A DNA stretch of 34,686 nucleotides from the NCBI GenBank assembly GCA_029260815.1, contig JAJDCN010000072.1, positions 1 through 34,686 on the forward strand, written 5' to 3'. The position numbers and the translations under genes are program-made. The stretch comes from Planctomycetota bacterium (GTDB lineage: Bacteria; Planctomycetota; B129-G9; JAJDCN01). Position 1 is the stretch's first letter; each line of letters opens with the position of its first letter. Of the stretch, positions 9,655 to 18,368 are shown in pieces. The notes below the pieces were generated by a model, which saw nothing but the letters and a program-made list of their open reading frames with translations, was not told the origin of the DNA and searched no databases.

Positions 9655-10653
9655 TTATTGATCGCCGTATGCGCGATAAAGAATGTCCCCGACACCCACC
9701 AACCGCCCCTCCGAATCGGGCATCAGAATCTTGTGGGGCAGCCACAAGGGACGCGTGCGCAAATCTTCGCTGTCTCCTGGATTGCGGACAAAAACCGCTT
9801 GGCCTTTGAGCCGAACAGGCTGGATCTCTTTGTCCTTAAACGCGACGGCATACTCAACGTCGGCTGTGGCCCGCATCTCTTCGAACACCGCCTTCAGGTT
9901 AACCACCTGAATACTTGAAACGGCGTATCGGGTTCTGATGATTTCAAAAGCGCTTTTCCGAAAGAATGTCGCGGGTTCTATATGATTCTTACTTTGGCCG
10001 ATCTCAAACCACCAGCCTGGATAATAAAGCTCCAATTGCTTCTCGTTGCCTTGAACCAGGATTTCCCCGATCGTTTTCAACGTGGTTTTCAGCCGGTCTT
10101 CCGGCGAGGGCCGAAATTTTGGGAGCCAGTTGTTTGAAAAACCGGCCTTCCCCGCGTTGAGCCGAGGCAGGAGTGCCGCGATCGGACTCTTTGCACCAGA
10201 CGCATCCACGATCTCGATGTTGGTGATCTTCCATTCCGGTGCCGCGCCGGCATCCAACCGAGGCCGTTCTTTAGCGAAGTAGACCGTCGCTTCGACGGTC
10301 CATTGCTTGTCGTCCTCGGCGGAGTAACAAATCGCTCGGATATCGGACCGTCCAACGTCACCCTCCAGTGTGGAATCCAAGCTTAAGATTTCGATAGCGT
10401 TCAGATTTGCAAAGCTCAGAACGACCCAGGCGTTGTCGGTAAACGATTTCCACTCGGAATCCATGAGATTAAAGCGTCTCGACAAGTGATCCATTATGGC
10501 TTTCTGATCGGTGACCAGCATTCTTGTCAGCTCATGCATCTCGGCGTCAATCGCATTCTCAGGGGCCTGGAGGGCAACACTCCAATACAACACCGCGGCC
10601 AGGACAATAAAAAGGGCGATGCCAACACTCCATCTCATCAACTTACTCTCCAA
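9655..10653 (-). CDS. Membrane-anchored hypothetical protein
   Basis: 332 aa with N-terminal TM helix (WSVGIALFIVLAAVLYWSVAL); lies 25 bp downstream of gatB on the same strand; no family recognised. Confidence 0.7.
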   Translation of the reverse strand: MESKLMRWSVGIALFIVLAAVLYWSVALQAPENAIDAEMHELTRMLVTDQKAIMDHLSRRFNLMDSEWKSFTDNAWVVLSFANLNAIEILSLDSTLEGDVGRSDIRAICYSAEDDKQWTVEATVYFAKERPRLDAGAAPEWKITNIEIVDASGAKSPIAALLPRLNAGKAGFSNNWLPKFRPSPEDRLKTTLKTIGEILVQGNEKQLELYYPGWWFEIGQSKNHIEPATFFRKSAFEIIRTRYAVSSIQVVNLKAVFEEMRATADVEYAVAFKDKEIQPVRLKGQAVFVRNPGDSEDLRTRPLWLPHKILMPDSEGRLVGVGDILYRAYGDQ

Positions 10654-10678
10654 CAGCCATGGATCGAGGTTCCAAATT

Positions 10679-12118
10679 TCAAGGTTGTAACGCCTTCATC
10701 GCCGTTTCCAGCAACGGCCCGACAACTTTGGGATTCCCCTTGCCTTTGGTTTCACGCATGACCTGCCCCATCAGGAAACCGATCGCCGATTTCTTTCCGC
10801 TCAAATAGTCGCTCACGGGTTTTGGATTGTTCACGATCGCCCGCTGAATCGCCTCTTCGATGGCCTCTTCGTCGTTCACTTGGGCCAAACCCTTTTCGTC
10901 CACGATCGCCGCGGCGCTACGGCCGGTGTCTACCATCTGGACGAAAACGGCTTTCCCTGTGTTAGGGTTGACCTTGCCCGATTCGACCAAGGCGATCAGT
11001 TCGACAAGATTTTGTGGCGACACGCCAAGCTGTTTGATCTCGAGCTTTCGCTCGTTCACCTCGCGCAAGACCTCGCCCATGATCCAGTTGGACACGACCT
11101 TCGCGTCGGAGCCCGCCTGCAGGCACGCCTCGAAATAATCGGCAATCGGCCGCTCCGCGGTTAACACCCCCGCCGCGTACTCGGTAAGTTCGAAACGGGA
11201 GATAAGCCGGGCCTTGCGCGCCGCCGGCAACTCCGGCAGAGACGCCTGAACCTCGGCCATCCATCCGTCGCGCAGCTTCAGCGGGCCTAAGTCAGGCTCT
11301 GGAAAGTAGCGGTAATCCATTGCCTCTTCCTTGGAGCGCATGACTTCGGTCACACCGCGCATCGCGTCAAAGAGGAGCGTTTCCTGGACGACGATGCCGC
11401 CTTCATTCAAAACCTTTGTTTGCCGTTCGATCTCGTAGGCCAGGGCCCGTTGTACGTTCCGGAAGGAGTTGAGGTTCTTAACTTCCGTACGGGTTCCAAG
11501 CGGACCCGAACCTTCCGGTCGGATCGACAAGTTCACATCGCACCGCAACTGCCCCTTTTCCATGTCGCAATCGGAGGCACCGATATAGCGGAGAATTCGC
11601 TTGAGACCTGTAAGGTATTCGTGGGCCTGTTCCGGCAACCACATGTCTGGTTCGCTGACGATCTCCGCCAGTGGCACGCCGGCTCGGTTGAGGTCCACCA
11701 GCGAGAAGTCCTCCCCTTCGGCATGAACCAGCTTGCCTGCATCTTCCTCCAGGTGCAACCGCGTGATGCCTACGCGCAAGGGTTTTCCCTCCGATTCGAT
11801 CTCGACGACTCCGCGGGATCCGATCGGCGTGGCGTACTGGGTGATCTGATAGTTCTTTGGGATGTCCGCGTAGAAATAATTCTTTCGCTCAAAGGAGGAG
11901 ACCGGCGCAACCTCGCACCCCAAGGCAAGGGCCGCCATCAAACCCATCTTGACTGCTTGCTCGTTGACGACCGGAAGCGAGCCAGGAAGCCCCAGACAGA
12001 CCGGGCAGGTGTGGGTATTCGGCTCCGCCCCGTATTCATTGCGACAGGAGCAGAACATCTTGGTTTTCGTGGCCAACTGCACGTGGACTTCCAGGCCAAT
12101 CGTGGCAATGTAGTTCAT
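10679..12118 (-). CDS. gatB: Asp-tRNA(Asn)/Glu-tRNA(Gln) amidotransferase subunit B
   Basis: In-frame ATG at 12118 gives MNYIATIGLEVHVQLATKTKMFCSC, the canonical GatB start; also HTCPVCLGLPGSLPVVN and DYRYFPEPDLGPL. The ORF-track extension to 12667 is over-extended. Confidence 0.97.
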   Translation of the reverse strand: MNYIATIGLEVHVQLATKTKMFCSCRNEYGAEPNTHTCPVCLGLPGSLPVVNEQAVKMGLMAALALGCEVAPVSSFERKNYFYADIPKNYQITQYATPIGSRGVVEIESEGKPLRVGITRLHLEEDAGKLVHAEGEDFSLVDLNRAGVPLAEIVSEPDMWLPEQAHEYLTGLKRILRYIGASDCDMEKGQLRCDVNLSIRPEGSGPLGTRTEVKNLNSFRNVQRALAYEIERQTKVLNEGGIVVQETLLFDAMRGVTEVMRSKEEAMDYRYFPEPDLGPLKLRDGWMAEVQASLPELPAARKARLISRFELTEYAAGVLTAERPIADYFEACLQAGSDAKVVSNWIMGEVLREVNERKLEIKQLGVSPQNLVELIALVESGKVNPNTGKAVFVQMVDTGRSAAAIVDEKGLAQVNDEEAIEEAIQRAIVNNPKPVSDYLSGKKSAIGFLMGQVMRETKGKGNPKVVGPLLETAMKALQP

Positions 12119-12804
12119 TTCTTTTGCTTTCCGTACTTCATCCGCACTTTTGCCTTGGCCCTTTGCACGCTCAGTTTTTCTTCCCGCCGCTCGTCCACCC
12201 AACGCCCCGTGGTGATCTGCATGACCATCCCGATGAAGAACAACACGTAAAAGGCCAGCCAGATCGCCCAGGTCCGTTGGTACAGCCATTCCAACGACGC
12301 CGGGCTCTTCGCCTGAAACGTGATCAGCCAGCCCGCACAGACCAGGGTCGAACCTTGCACCGAGAAGGCAAAGGTCACCATCAACCGAAACAACCACACC
12401 GACAAGACCGCACACCCAACGAAGGCCAACACCACCACGGCCCCCTTGTTCAGATCGCTCCAGCGCAGCCGCTGTACCAAGGCGTACACCGCCGCGGCGC
12501 CTGCCGCGCCGGACGACAGAACCATCGCAGCCTTGACCAACGGGATTGCCAGTAATCCCAACAGCAAGCCGCCCGCCAAGGCCGGATATCGCGGATCTGT
12601 CTTCAGGTGGTAAGCCGCCAACGTCCCGAGGGCCACCCCACACAGCATACCGGACACGACCAAACAAGGTCGGTACAGATTCCAGCCAAAAACCAACAAC
12701 AGCACTCCGGCCAGCACTGCCGCGCCGCCCACTTCCCAGTGATAGCCCACGGTCTCCGCTCGGAACCGATCGAGCAGATCCGCAGTGGTGCTCACGGCGA
12801 TCAT
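12115..12804 (-). CDS. Multi-pass membrane protein, DUF4203-like
   Basis: 229 aa with several hydrophobic segments (GGAAVLAGVLLLVFGWNLYRPCLVVSGMLCGVALGTLAAY; LAGGLLLGLLAIPLVKAAMVL); overlaps gatB start by 4 bp (ATGA). Confidence 0.75.
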   Translation of the reverse strand: MIAVSTTADLLDRFRAETVGYHWEVGGAAVLAGVLLLVFGWNLYRPCLVVSGMLCGVALGTLAAYHLKTDPRYPALAGGLLLGLLAIPLVKAAMVLSSGAAGAAAVYALVQRLRWSDLNKGAVVVLAFVGCAVLSVWLFRLMVTFAFSVQGSTLVCAGWLITFQAKSPASLEWLYQRTWAIWLAFYVLFFIGMVMQITTGRWVDERREEKLSVQRAKAKVRMKYGKQKK

Positions 12805-12810
12805 GGCACC

Positions 12811-14238
12811 CTAGGTCTGTTCCACCGCCGCGGCCAACCGCAGCAGCTCCGGCTCTCCGAAACCGGGGCCGAGAATCTGTAACCCAACCGGCAGGCCGGC
12901 GGCATCGCGACCGCAGGGAACCGAGATTCCCGGAATCCCAGCAAGATTCGCCGAAACAGTGAGCACGTCGCAGGCATACATTTTTAATGGATCTTCCAAT
13001 CGCTCACCGATCCGAAAAGCCGTGATGGGCGAGGTGGGGCAAACGACTGCGTCCACCTTTTCAAATACCTGATCGAAGTCTTTCTGAATCAGTCGACGGA
13101 CTTTCGAAGCCTTCAGGTAATAGGCATCGTAGTACCCAGCGCTCAAGACGTAGGTGCCCAGCTCGATCCGTCGTTTGACCTCGGTGCCCAGCCCATAGCC
13201 GCGCGACCGGGCAAACAGATCCGACAGATTTTCGCCTTCTTTGCGCGCGCTGTAGATCACCCCGTCATAACGGGCCAAGTTGCTACTGGCCTCGGCGGTC
13301 GCGATGATCTGGTAGGTCGCGTTGGCATATTCCGTATGGGGCAGAGAAACCTCTTGTACTTCTACCCCGAGCGCGGCCAGCTTGGCGATCGTCGCTCGGA
13401 CCGCCGCCTCAACGTCTGCATCCAGATCCACCGCAAAGTATTCCTTGGGCACGCCGATGCGCAGCCCCGCAACACCCGCCTCCAGCGGCATGAGCCCACC
13501 GATCGGTCGGTCGACACTGGTAGAATCTCGCCGGTCCCAGCCGCCGATTGCTGCAAGGCCCAGGGCGCTATCCTCGGCGGTTCGGGCGAACACCCCCACC
13601 TGGTCCAGAGAAGAGCCGAAGGCGACCAAACCGTAGCGAGAGACGCGCCCGTAGGTCGGTTTGAGCCCCATCACGCCACATAGGGCCGCTGGCTGACGGA
13701 CCGAGCCGCCGGTATCGGAACCCAGAGCCAGGGGGACCATCTCGGCGGCGACGGCCGCGGCCGAACCGCCCGACGAACCGCCGGGAATCCGCGTAGTATC
13801 GCGCGGGTTGAGAGTCGGATGGAATGCGGAATGTTCGCAGGAGGAACCCATGGCGAATTCGTCCAGATTGGTCTTACCCACGATCACCGCGTCTTCCGCC
13901 TTCAAGCGCTCGACCACGTGGGCGTCATAGGGCGCGACAAAATTCTCCAGCGACTTTGAGGCGCAAGTGGTCGTTTGACCCTGGATGGCGAGGTTGTCCT
14001 TCACCGCGACCGGAACGCCCGCCAGCAGGCCACAGCTTTGCCCTTCTTTGATCTTGGCATCAACCGACTTGGCCTGTGCGATCGCTTCCTTCTCGAAGAT
14101 GGTCAGGAATGCACGCACTTCCGGGTCCGCCTCGCGGATTCGCTCCAGGGCGGCGCGCGCCGCCTGCTCTGCGGTGATCTCGCCGCTTTGGATTTTTCGG
14201 CGCAAGGCGGTGGCGGTCAAGACGTGCAGGGGGGTCAT
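12811..14238 (-). CDS. gatA: Asp-tRNA(Asn)/Glu-tRNA(Gln) amidotransferase subunit A
   Basis: Amidase signature GGSSGGSAAAVAAEMVPLALGSDTGGSVRQPAALCGVMGLKPTYGRVSRYGLVAFGSSLDQVG. Confidence 0.98.
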   Translation of the reverse strand: MTPLHVLTATALRRKIQSGEITAEQAARAALERIREADPEVRAFLTIFEKEAIAQAKSVDAKIKEGQSCGLLAGVPVAVKDNLAIQGQTTTCASKSLENFVAPYDAHVVERLKAEDAVIVGKTNLDEFAMGSSCEHSAFHPTLNPRDTTRIPGGSSGGSAAAVAAEMVPLALGSDTGGSVRQPAALCGVMGLKPTYGRVSRYGLVAFGSSLDQVGVFARTAEDSALGLAAIGGWDRRDSTSVDRPIGGLMPLEAGVAGLRIGVPKEYFAVDLDADVEAAVRATIAKLAALGVEVQEVSLPHTEYANATYQIIATAEASSNLARYDGVIYSARKEGENLSDLFARSRGYGLGTEVKRRIELGTYVLSAGYYDAYYLKASKVRRLIQKDFDQVFEKVDAVVCPTSPITAFRIGERLEDPLKMYACDVLTVSANLAGIPGISVPCGRDAAGLPVGLQILGPGFGEPELLRLAAAVEQT

Positions 14239-14537
14239 GTGCTCTGCTCGATCACGCGTGGAACTTTGATCTGATTGTCCTGCCGGGCGTGGGTGTTGGA
14301 CAGTGCAACCTCGACGGGCAACGATGCAGCGGGTTCGTCCTTGCGAAACAGGCTGATCTCTCCATGGGGCTGGGTCAGGGGCTCGACCCCCCGAGTATCG
14401 ATTTCGTTCAGTTTTTCCACAAATGCCAGGATTCGTTCTAGATGGGTTCCTAGTGCGGCCAGCTCTTCCTCGGACAAATCCATGGCAGCCAGTCGCGCGA
14501 TCTTCTGCGCTTGTTCTTTTCCAACACCCACAGGCAA
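14235..14537 (-). CDS. gatC: Asp-tRNA(Asn)/Glu-tRNA(Gln) amidotransferase subunit C
   Basis: 100 aa: KIARLAAMDLSEEELAALGTHLERILAFVEKLNEIDTRGVEPL; 4-bp overlap with gatA. Confidence 0.95.
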   Translation of the reverse strand: MPVGVGKEQAQKIARLAAMDLSEEELAALGTHLERILAFVEKLNEIDTRGVEPLTQPHGEISLFRKDEPAASLPVEVALSNTHARQDNQIKVPRVIEQST

Positions 14538-14563
14538 CTCTCCAACACTTGATAACGTATTGA

Positions 14564-14591
14564 ATTATAGCTTTTCTGCCTCCAAAATCAA
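14564..14591 (-). promoter_or_regulatory. Putative sigma70 promoter (TTGATT-16-TATAAT) for the gatC operon
   Basis: Minus strand TTGATT (14591-14586), 16-bp spacer, TATAAT (14569-14564), upstream of gatC. Confidence 0.55.
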
Positions 14592-14665
14592 ATCATTTCC
14601 CGCGGAGCGGGACAACGCTGTACGTCAGAACCTGATTGGGCCAGTCCGCTACCTCCGGTGCCGCG

Positions 14666-14694
14666 TTGACGTTTTTAGCAAAATTGTGTATAAT
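14666..14694 (+). promoter_or_regulatory. Sigma70 promoter (TTGACG-17-TATAAT) for the radical SAM gene
   Basis: -35 14666-14671, -10 14689-14694, 17-bp spacer. Confidence 0.7.
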
Positions 14695-14728
14695 CTGGAG
14701 TTAATTGTCGGAATACGCCGTGAACTTC

Positions 14729-14750
14729 AAGGCCACGTTCCAGTGGCCTT
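14729..14750 (+). promoter_or_regulatory. 5'UTR hairpin upstream of the radical SAM ribosome-binding site
   Basis: AAGGCCAC-GTTCCA-GTGGCCTT, perfect 8-bp stem; AGGA SD at 14757-14760, ATG at 14768. Confidence 0.6.
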
Positions 14751-14767
14751 TCATATAGGATCCGTAA

Positions 14768-15961
14768 ATGAGCAGACACCCGCTGACCCGTTTTGCTGCG
14801 AAGGCCTTTCGGCTTTTCGAGCACTTGTACGTGGAAATCCCCTACCGCCTGTCAAGGGACAAGCGATGGTCCTTTCCGCCCACGCACCTGTTTGTCTCTC
14901 CGACCTTGCGCTGCAACATCCGTTGCGAATTCTGTTTCGAAATCGAGGACATCGAGGACAAGGCCTACGTCGATGACGAACTGACCCTGGAACAATGGAA
15001 CGAGGTCATCGACCGGATTCCCCCGCGAACGCTGATTACGTTTATCGGCGGCGAGCTGTTCATGCGCAAGGACGCATTCGAACTGTTCGCCCGGAGTGCG
15101 GCCAAACACCGGATCACAATCTGCACCAACGGCACCATGATCAGCCCCGAGATTCTGGACAGGCTGTGGACGCTGGTCCCCAAACGCCCGTGGAAAGCCG
15201 GCCTGCTGGAGATCGGCTACTCTCTGCAGGGCGGAGAGGCCGTCCATGACGATATCGTGCGGATCAAGGGATCTTACCAGCGAACGGTTCGCGGGCTGGG
15301 CTACCTGCAAGAGGCGAAGAAAAAATACGGCAACAAGATGCTTCCATTCACAACCCTGCGCACCACCATGCAGCCGAAGAACATGAACGACCTGGTTCAC
15401 ATGTACGACCTGGCAAAACGCTTTGAAGTCGATACGCTCGATCTTCAGGTTCTGCAAGACGCCCGTACGGTCCGAGAGGGCTGGGAACATTTCGATGACG
15501 CGGCCGAGCTGACCTCCTACGAAGAGGAAATGGATTTCGACCGGTTCCGGGAGATCCTCGAGGACCTTACCACACGATCCGACGGCCCCATGGTCAGCTT
15601 CACACCCGCGGACATCCCGGTGGAAGAGGTGGTCAAAATCTACAAGCGAACCGCCGACCTGACCCAGTATCGTTGCGTGTTCCCATGGACACAGCACGCG
15701 ATCCATCCGGATGGAGGCCTTTCACCCTGTTTACAGGCGGTCTTCCCGGATTCCAACATCAAAGGGACCACGATCGGCAAGGCCAATCAATCCGACTTGT
15801 TCCGTAATTTCCGTCATCAGATTGCGACCCATGGATTGTACCCGACGTGCATGGGATGCTGCGGCAGTCGCTACATCGGCCCGAAACACAAGGCCACCGA
15901 GCGGTCCACCGTCGCCGTTCGGCATGAAAGACCTGAGCCCACCGAAGCACCCACCCCGTAA
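14768..15961 (+). CDS. Radical SAM protein with C-terminal Cys-rich (SPASM/twitch-like) region
   Basis: CNIRCEFC (CxxxCxxC) after SPTLR; FIGGELFM (GGE motif); C-terminal CVFPWTQHAIHPDGGLSPCLQ and CMGCCG cysteines. Confidence 0.9.
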   Translation: MSRHPLTRFAAKAFRLFEHLYVEIPYRLSRDKRWSFPPTHLFVSPTLRCNIRCEFCFEIEDIEDKAYVDDELTLEQWNEVIDRIPPRTLITFIGGELFMRKDAFELFARSAAKHRITICTNGTMISPEILDRLWTLVPKRPWKAGLLEIGYSLQGGEAVHDDIVRIKGSYQRTVRGLGYLQEAKKKYGNKMLPFTTLRTTMQPKNMNDLVHMYDLAKRFEVDTLDLQVLQDARTVREGWEHFDDAAELTSYEEEMDFDRFREILEDLTTRSDGPMVSFTPADIPVEEVVKIYKRTADLTQYRCVFPWTQHAIHPDGGLSPCLQAVFPDSNIKGTTIGKANQSDLFRNFRHQIATHGLYPTCMGCCGSRYIGPKHKATERSTVAVRHERPEPTEAPTP

Positions 15962-15973
15962 CCCTCTTTGTCG

Positions 15974-16003
15974 TTGACACCTGACCGCCGTGTGCCGTAC
16001 ACT
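15974..16003 (+). promoter_or_regulatory. Putative promoter (TTGACA-18-TACACT) for DUF1858-recG
   Basis: -35 15974-15979, -10 15998-16003; the downstream ATG is at 16015. Confidence 0.5.
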
Positions 16004-16014
16004 GGCCACCGGAA

Positions 16015-16221
16015 ATGACCAGCAAACCGTTTACTCCTGAAAGCCTGATCATTGACGCCTTGGAGGCCCACCCCAAGGTTAAGGACGTGTTTCTAAAATA
16101 CGGCCTGCCCTGTTACCGATGCTGGGTGGCCGAGGTGGAAACCATCGAGACCGGGGCACGCAGCGAAGGCCTCGACTTCGAGCCGATCGTACAGGATATC
16201 AACGAGCTGCTTTCACAGTGA
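16015..16221 (+). CDS. DUF1858 domain-containing protein (redox-disulfide type)
   Basis: 68 aa: LIIDALEAHPKVKDVFLKYGLPCYRCWVAEVETIETGARSEGLDFEPIVQDINELL; CxxC after GLP, DUF1858/TIGR03980-like. Confidence 0.85.
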   Translation: MTSKPFTPESLIIDALEAHPKVKDVFLKYGLPCYRCWVAEVETIETGARSEGLDFEPIVQDINELLSQ

Positions 16222-16244
16222 GTCCCAACACGGACCGTGGGGCT

Positions 16245-18368
16245 ATGTCCTCTCACTTGAAACCGACAGGAAACGCCAGGGCCGAAGGGGCCCGTGCATT
16301 GCGTGATTCTCCGCAATTCGTCAAGGGGGTCGGTCCAGCCCGTGCCCGGAAGCTGGAGCGCCTGGGCATTCTGACCCTCGCTGACTTACTCTTCTACTTC
16401 CCCCGAAAATACCTGGATCGCTCAGAGGTGGTCTCTATTTGCGACGCGCCCCTCGACGCCCAGGTGACCTTGTGCGGAACCGTGATCAAGCGGGTACGGC
16501 GCAAGCCGCGCGGGCGGGCCGGCCTGACCCAGGTGACCCTTCGCGACAACACGGGTGAAGTCCAGGCAACCTGGTTCAATCAGCCGTGGATGTTCGATCA
16601 ATTTAAAGAAGGCCAAACCGTTTTGGTGTGGGGCAAGCTGACTTTCTATCAGAGCCTTCAGATCGCTAACCCGGAATTTGAATTTCTCGATGACGCGGAC
16701 GCCGGTGACTTCTCGGGAACACTTCCGATCTACAGCCTGACCGAGGGACTGTCCCAAAAGCAGTTGCGCACCATTCTTGCCCACGCGCTGGAAAGCCATG
16801 CACCCGCGGTTGAAGAAATCTTCAACCCGGCGACCCGAAAAAAGAAAAAGCTCCTCGGCATCGCCGCCGCCCTGCGCACCATTCACTTTCCCGACTCCCC
16901 CGCGGCGCTGGCAAAAGCGATACGGCGGTTTAAGTATGAGGAGCTGTTTCTGCTGGAGCTGGGCATGGCCCTGCGCCGCCGCGCGCTCAAAGCCGGTCAG
17001 CAAGGACGCAAGGTCAAGATCACCCAAGCAATCGATCAACGCATCCGCCGCCTGTTTCCTTTCGACTTTACCGCGGCCCAGGAGCGGGCGATCGACCAGA
17101 TCCAAACCGACTTGGCGGACCCCAGTCCCATGAATCGCCTGGTCCATGGCGACGTCGGGTGCGGGAAAACCGCGGTGGCTGTTTACGCGATGCTTGCCGC
17201 GGTGGCCAACAAGCTACAGGTGGCCTTCATGGCCCCCACTGCCATCCTCGCGGAGCAACATTACCAAACGATCGGTTCCTACCTGGAAAAGGCGCGGGTG
17301 CGCACCGCTTTGCTCACCGGTGGTCTGCGCAAGAAAGAACGGGCGGCCTTGATCCGCGACATTCAGAAGGGCCAGTACGACATCATCGTGGGAACGCATG
17401 CCCTGATCCAGCAAGATGTAGACTTCCACAATCTCGGCTTGGTCATCGTGGACGAGCAGCACAAGTTCGGCGTAGTCCAGCGAGGCATCCTGCGCGAAAA
17501 AGGACTGAGCCCCGACGTACTGGTCATGACCGCGACCCCCATTCCGCGAACGTTGAGCCTGACAGTCTTCGGCGACCTGGACGTGACGCAGATCGACGAG
17601 CTGCCGCCCGGCCGGGGCAAAGTCGAGACCTTTGTAGCGGACAACACCGACCGGGACCGGCGCGAAAAGATGCTCGCATTTGTCGAACGAAAGCTCGCCG
17701 AGGGCCAACAAGCATTTTTCGTCTACCCCCGTGTGGAAGAATCCGAAGATTCCACTTCGGACTTGAAAAACGCCACGACCATGGCCAAAGCGTTGGCTTC
17801 CGGCCCCCTGGGCCGGCACGGCGTTCAACTTCTCCACGGCCAGATGAAAGAAAAGGAAAAGACACAAATCGTCGCGGCGTTTCACGAAAAAGAATTTCGT
17901 GTATTAGTTGCCACCATCGTCATCGAAGTCGGACTGGACATCCCCAACGCCACGGTTATGGTGATCGAAAATGCCGAGCGATTCGGTCTCGCTCAACTGC
18001 ACCAGCTGCGCGGTCGGATCGGGCGCGGGAGCCAAAAATCCTTTTGCATTCTGCTCGGCGATACCACATCGGAAGAGGCCAGTAGGCGCCTGGAGGTCCT
18101 AGAGAACACCACTGACGGTTTCAAGATTGCCGAAGAAGACCTGCGCATGCGCGGACCGGGCCAATTTTTCGGCACCCGGCAACACGGACTGCCGGAGCTG
18201 AAAATTGCCAATCTGATCGACGACTACGAACTCTTGGTAGCAACGCGAAAGGATGCTTTTCGGCTCGTGGAAAACGACCCAGGGCTGAGCCAACCCGCCG
18301 TACAGCCGATCCGACGCACGGTTTTTGACAAGTACGGTGCGGTTTTGGAGCTGGTCGATGTTGGGTGA
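16245..18368 (+). CDS. recG: ATP-dependent DNA helicase RecG
   Basis: Wedge/OB N-terminal region; LVHGDVGCGKTAVA, MAPTAILAEQH, VIVDEQHKFGV, MTATPIPRTL, QLHQLRGRIGRG. In-frame ATG at 16245 preferred over 16119, which overlaps DUF1858. Confidence 0.96.
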   Translation: MSSHLKPTGNARAEGARALRDSPQFVKGVGPARARKLERLGILTLADLLFYFPRKYLDRSEVVSICDAPLDAQVTLCGTVIKRVRRKPRGRAGLTQVTLRDNTGEVQATWFNQPWMFDQFKEGQTVLVWGKLTFYQSLQIANPEFEFLDDADAGDFSGTLPIYSLTEGLSQKQLRTILAHALESHAPAVEEIFNPATRKKKKLLGIAAALRTIHFPDSPAALAKAIRRFKYEELFLLELGMALRRRALKAGQQGRKVKITQAIDQRIRRLFPFDFTAAQERAIDQIQTDLADPSPMNRLVHGDVGCGKTAVAVYAMLAAVANKLQVAFMAPTAILAEQHYQTIGSYLEKARVRTALLTGGLRKKERAALIRDIQKGQYDIIVGTHALIQQDVDFHNLGLVIVDEQHKFGVVQRGILREKGLSPDVLVMTATPIPRTLSLTVFGDLDVTQIDELPPGRGKVETFVADNTDRDRREKMLAFVERKLAEGQQAFFVYPRVEESEDSTSDLKNATTMAKALASGPLGRHGVQLLHGQMKEKEKTQIVAAFHEKEFRVLVATIVIEVGLDIPNATVMVIENAERFGLAQLHQLRGRIGRGSQKSFCILLGDTTSEEASRRLEVLENTTDGFKIAEEDLRMRGPGQFFGTRQHGLPELKIANLIDDYELLVATRKDAFRLVENDPGLSQPAVQPIRRTVFDKYGAVLELVDVG

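Noticed and set aside
11420-12250. 276-aa plus-strand ORF antisense to gatB
   Set aside because: Shadow ORF; gatB is unambiguous.
10679-12667. 662-aa gatB ORF as given in the track
   Set aside because: N-terminal 182 aa overlap the DUF4203-like gene and are Gly/Arg-rich; the canonical GatB start is at 12118.
14852-15706. 284-aa minus-strand ORF over the radical SAM gene
   Set aside because: Antisense shadow of a well-supported CDS; no family motif.
17214-17885. 223-aa minus-strand ORF antisense to recG
   Set aside because: Shadow ORF; recG helicase motifs are on the other strand.
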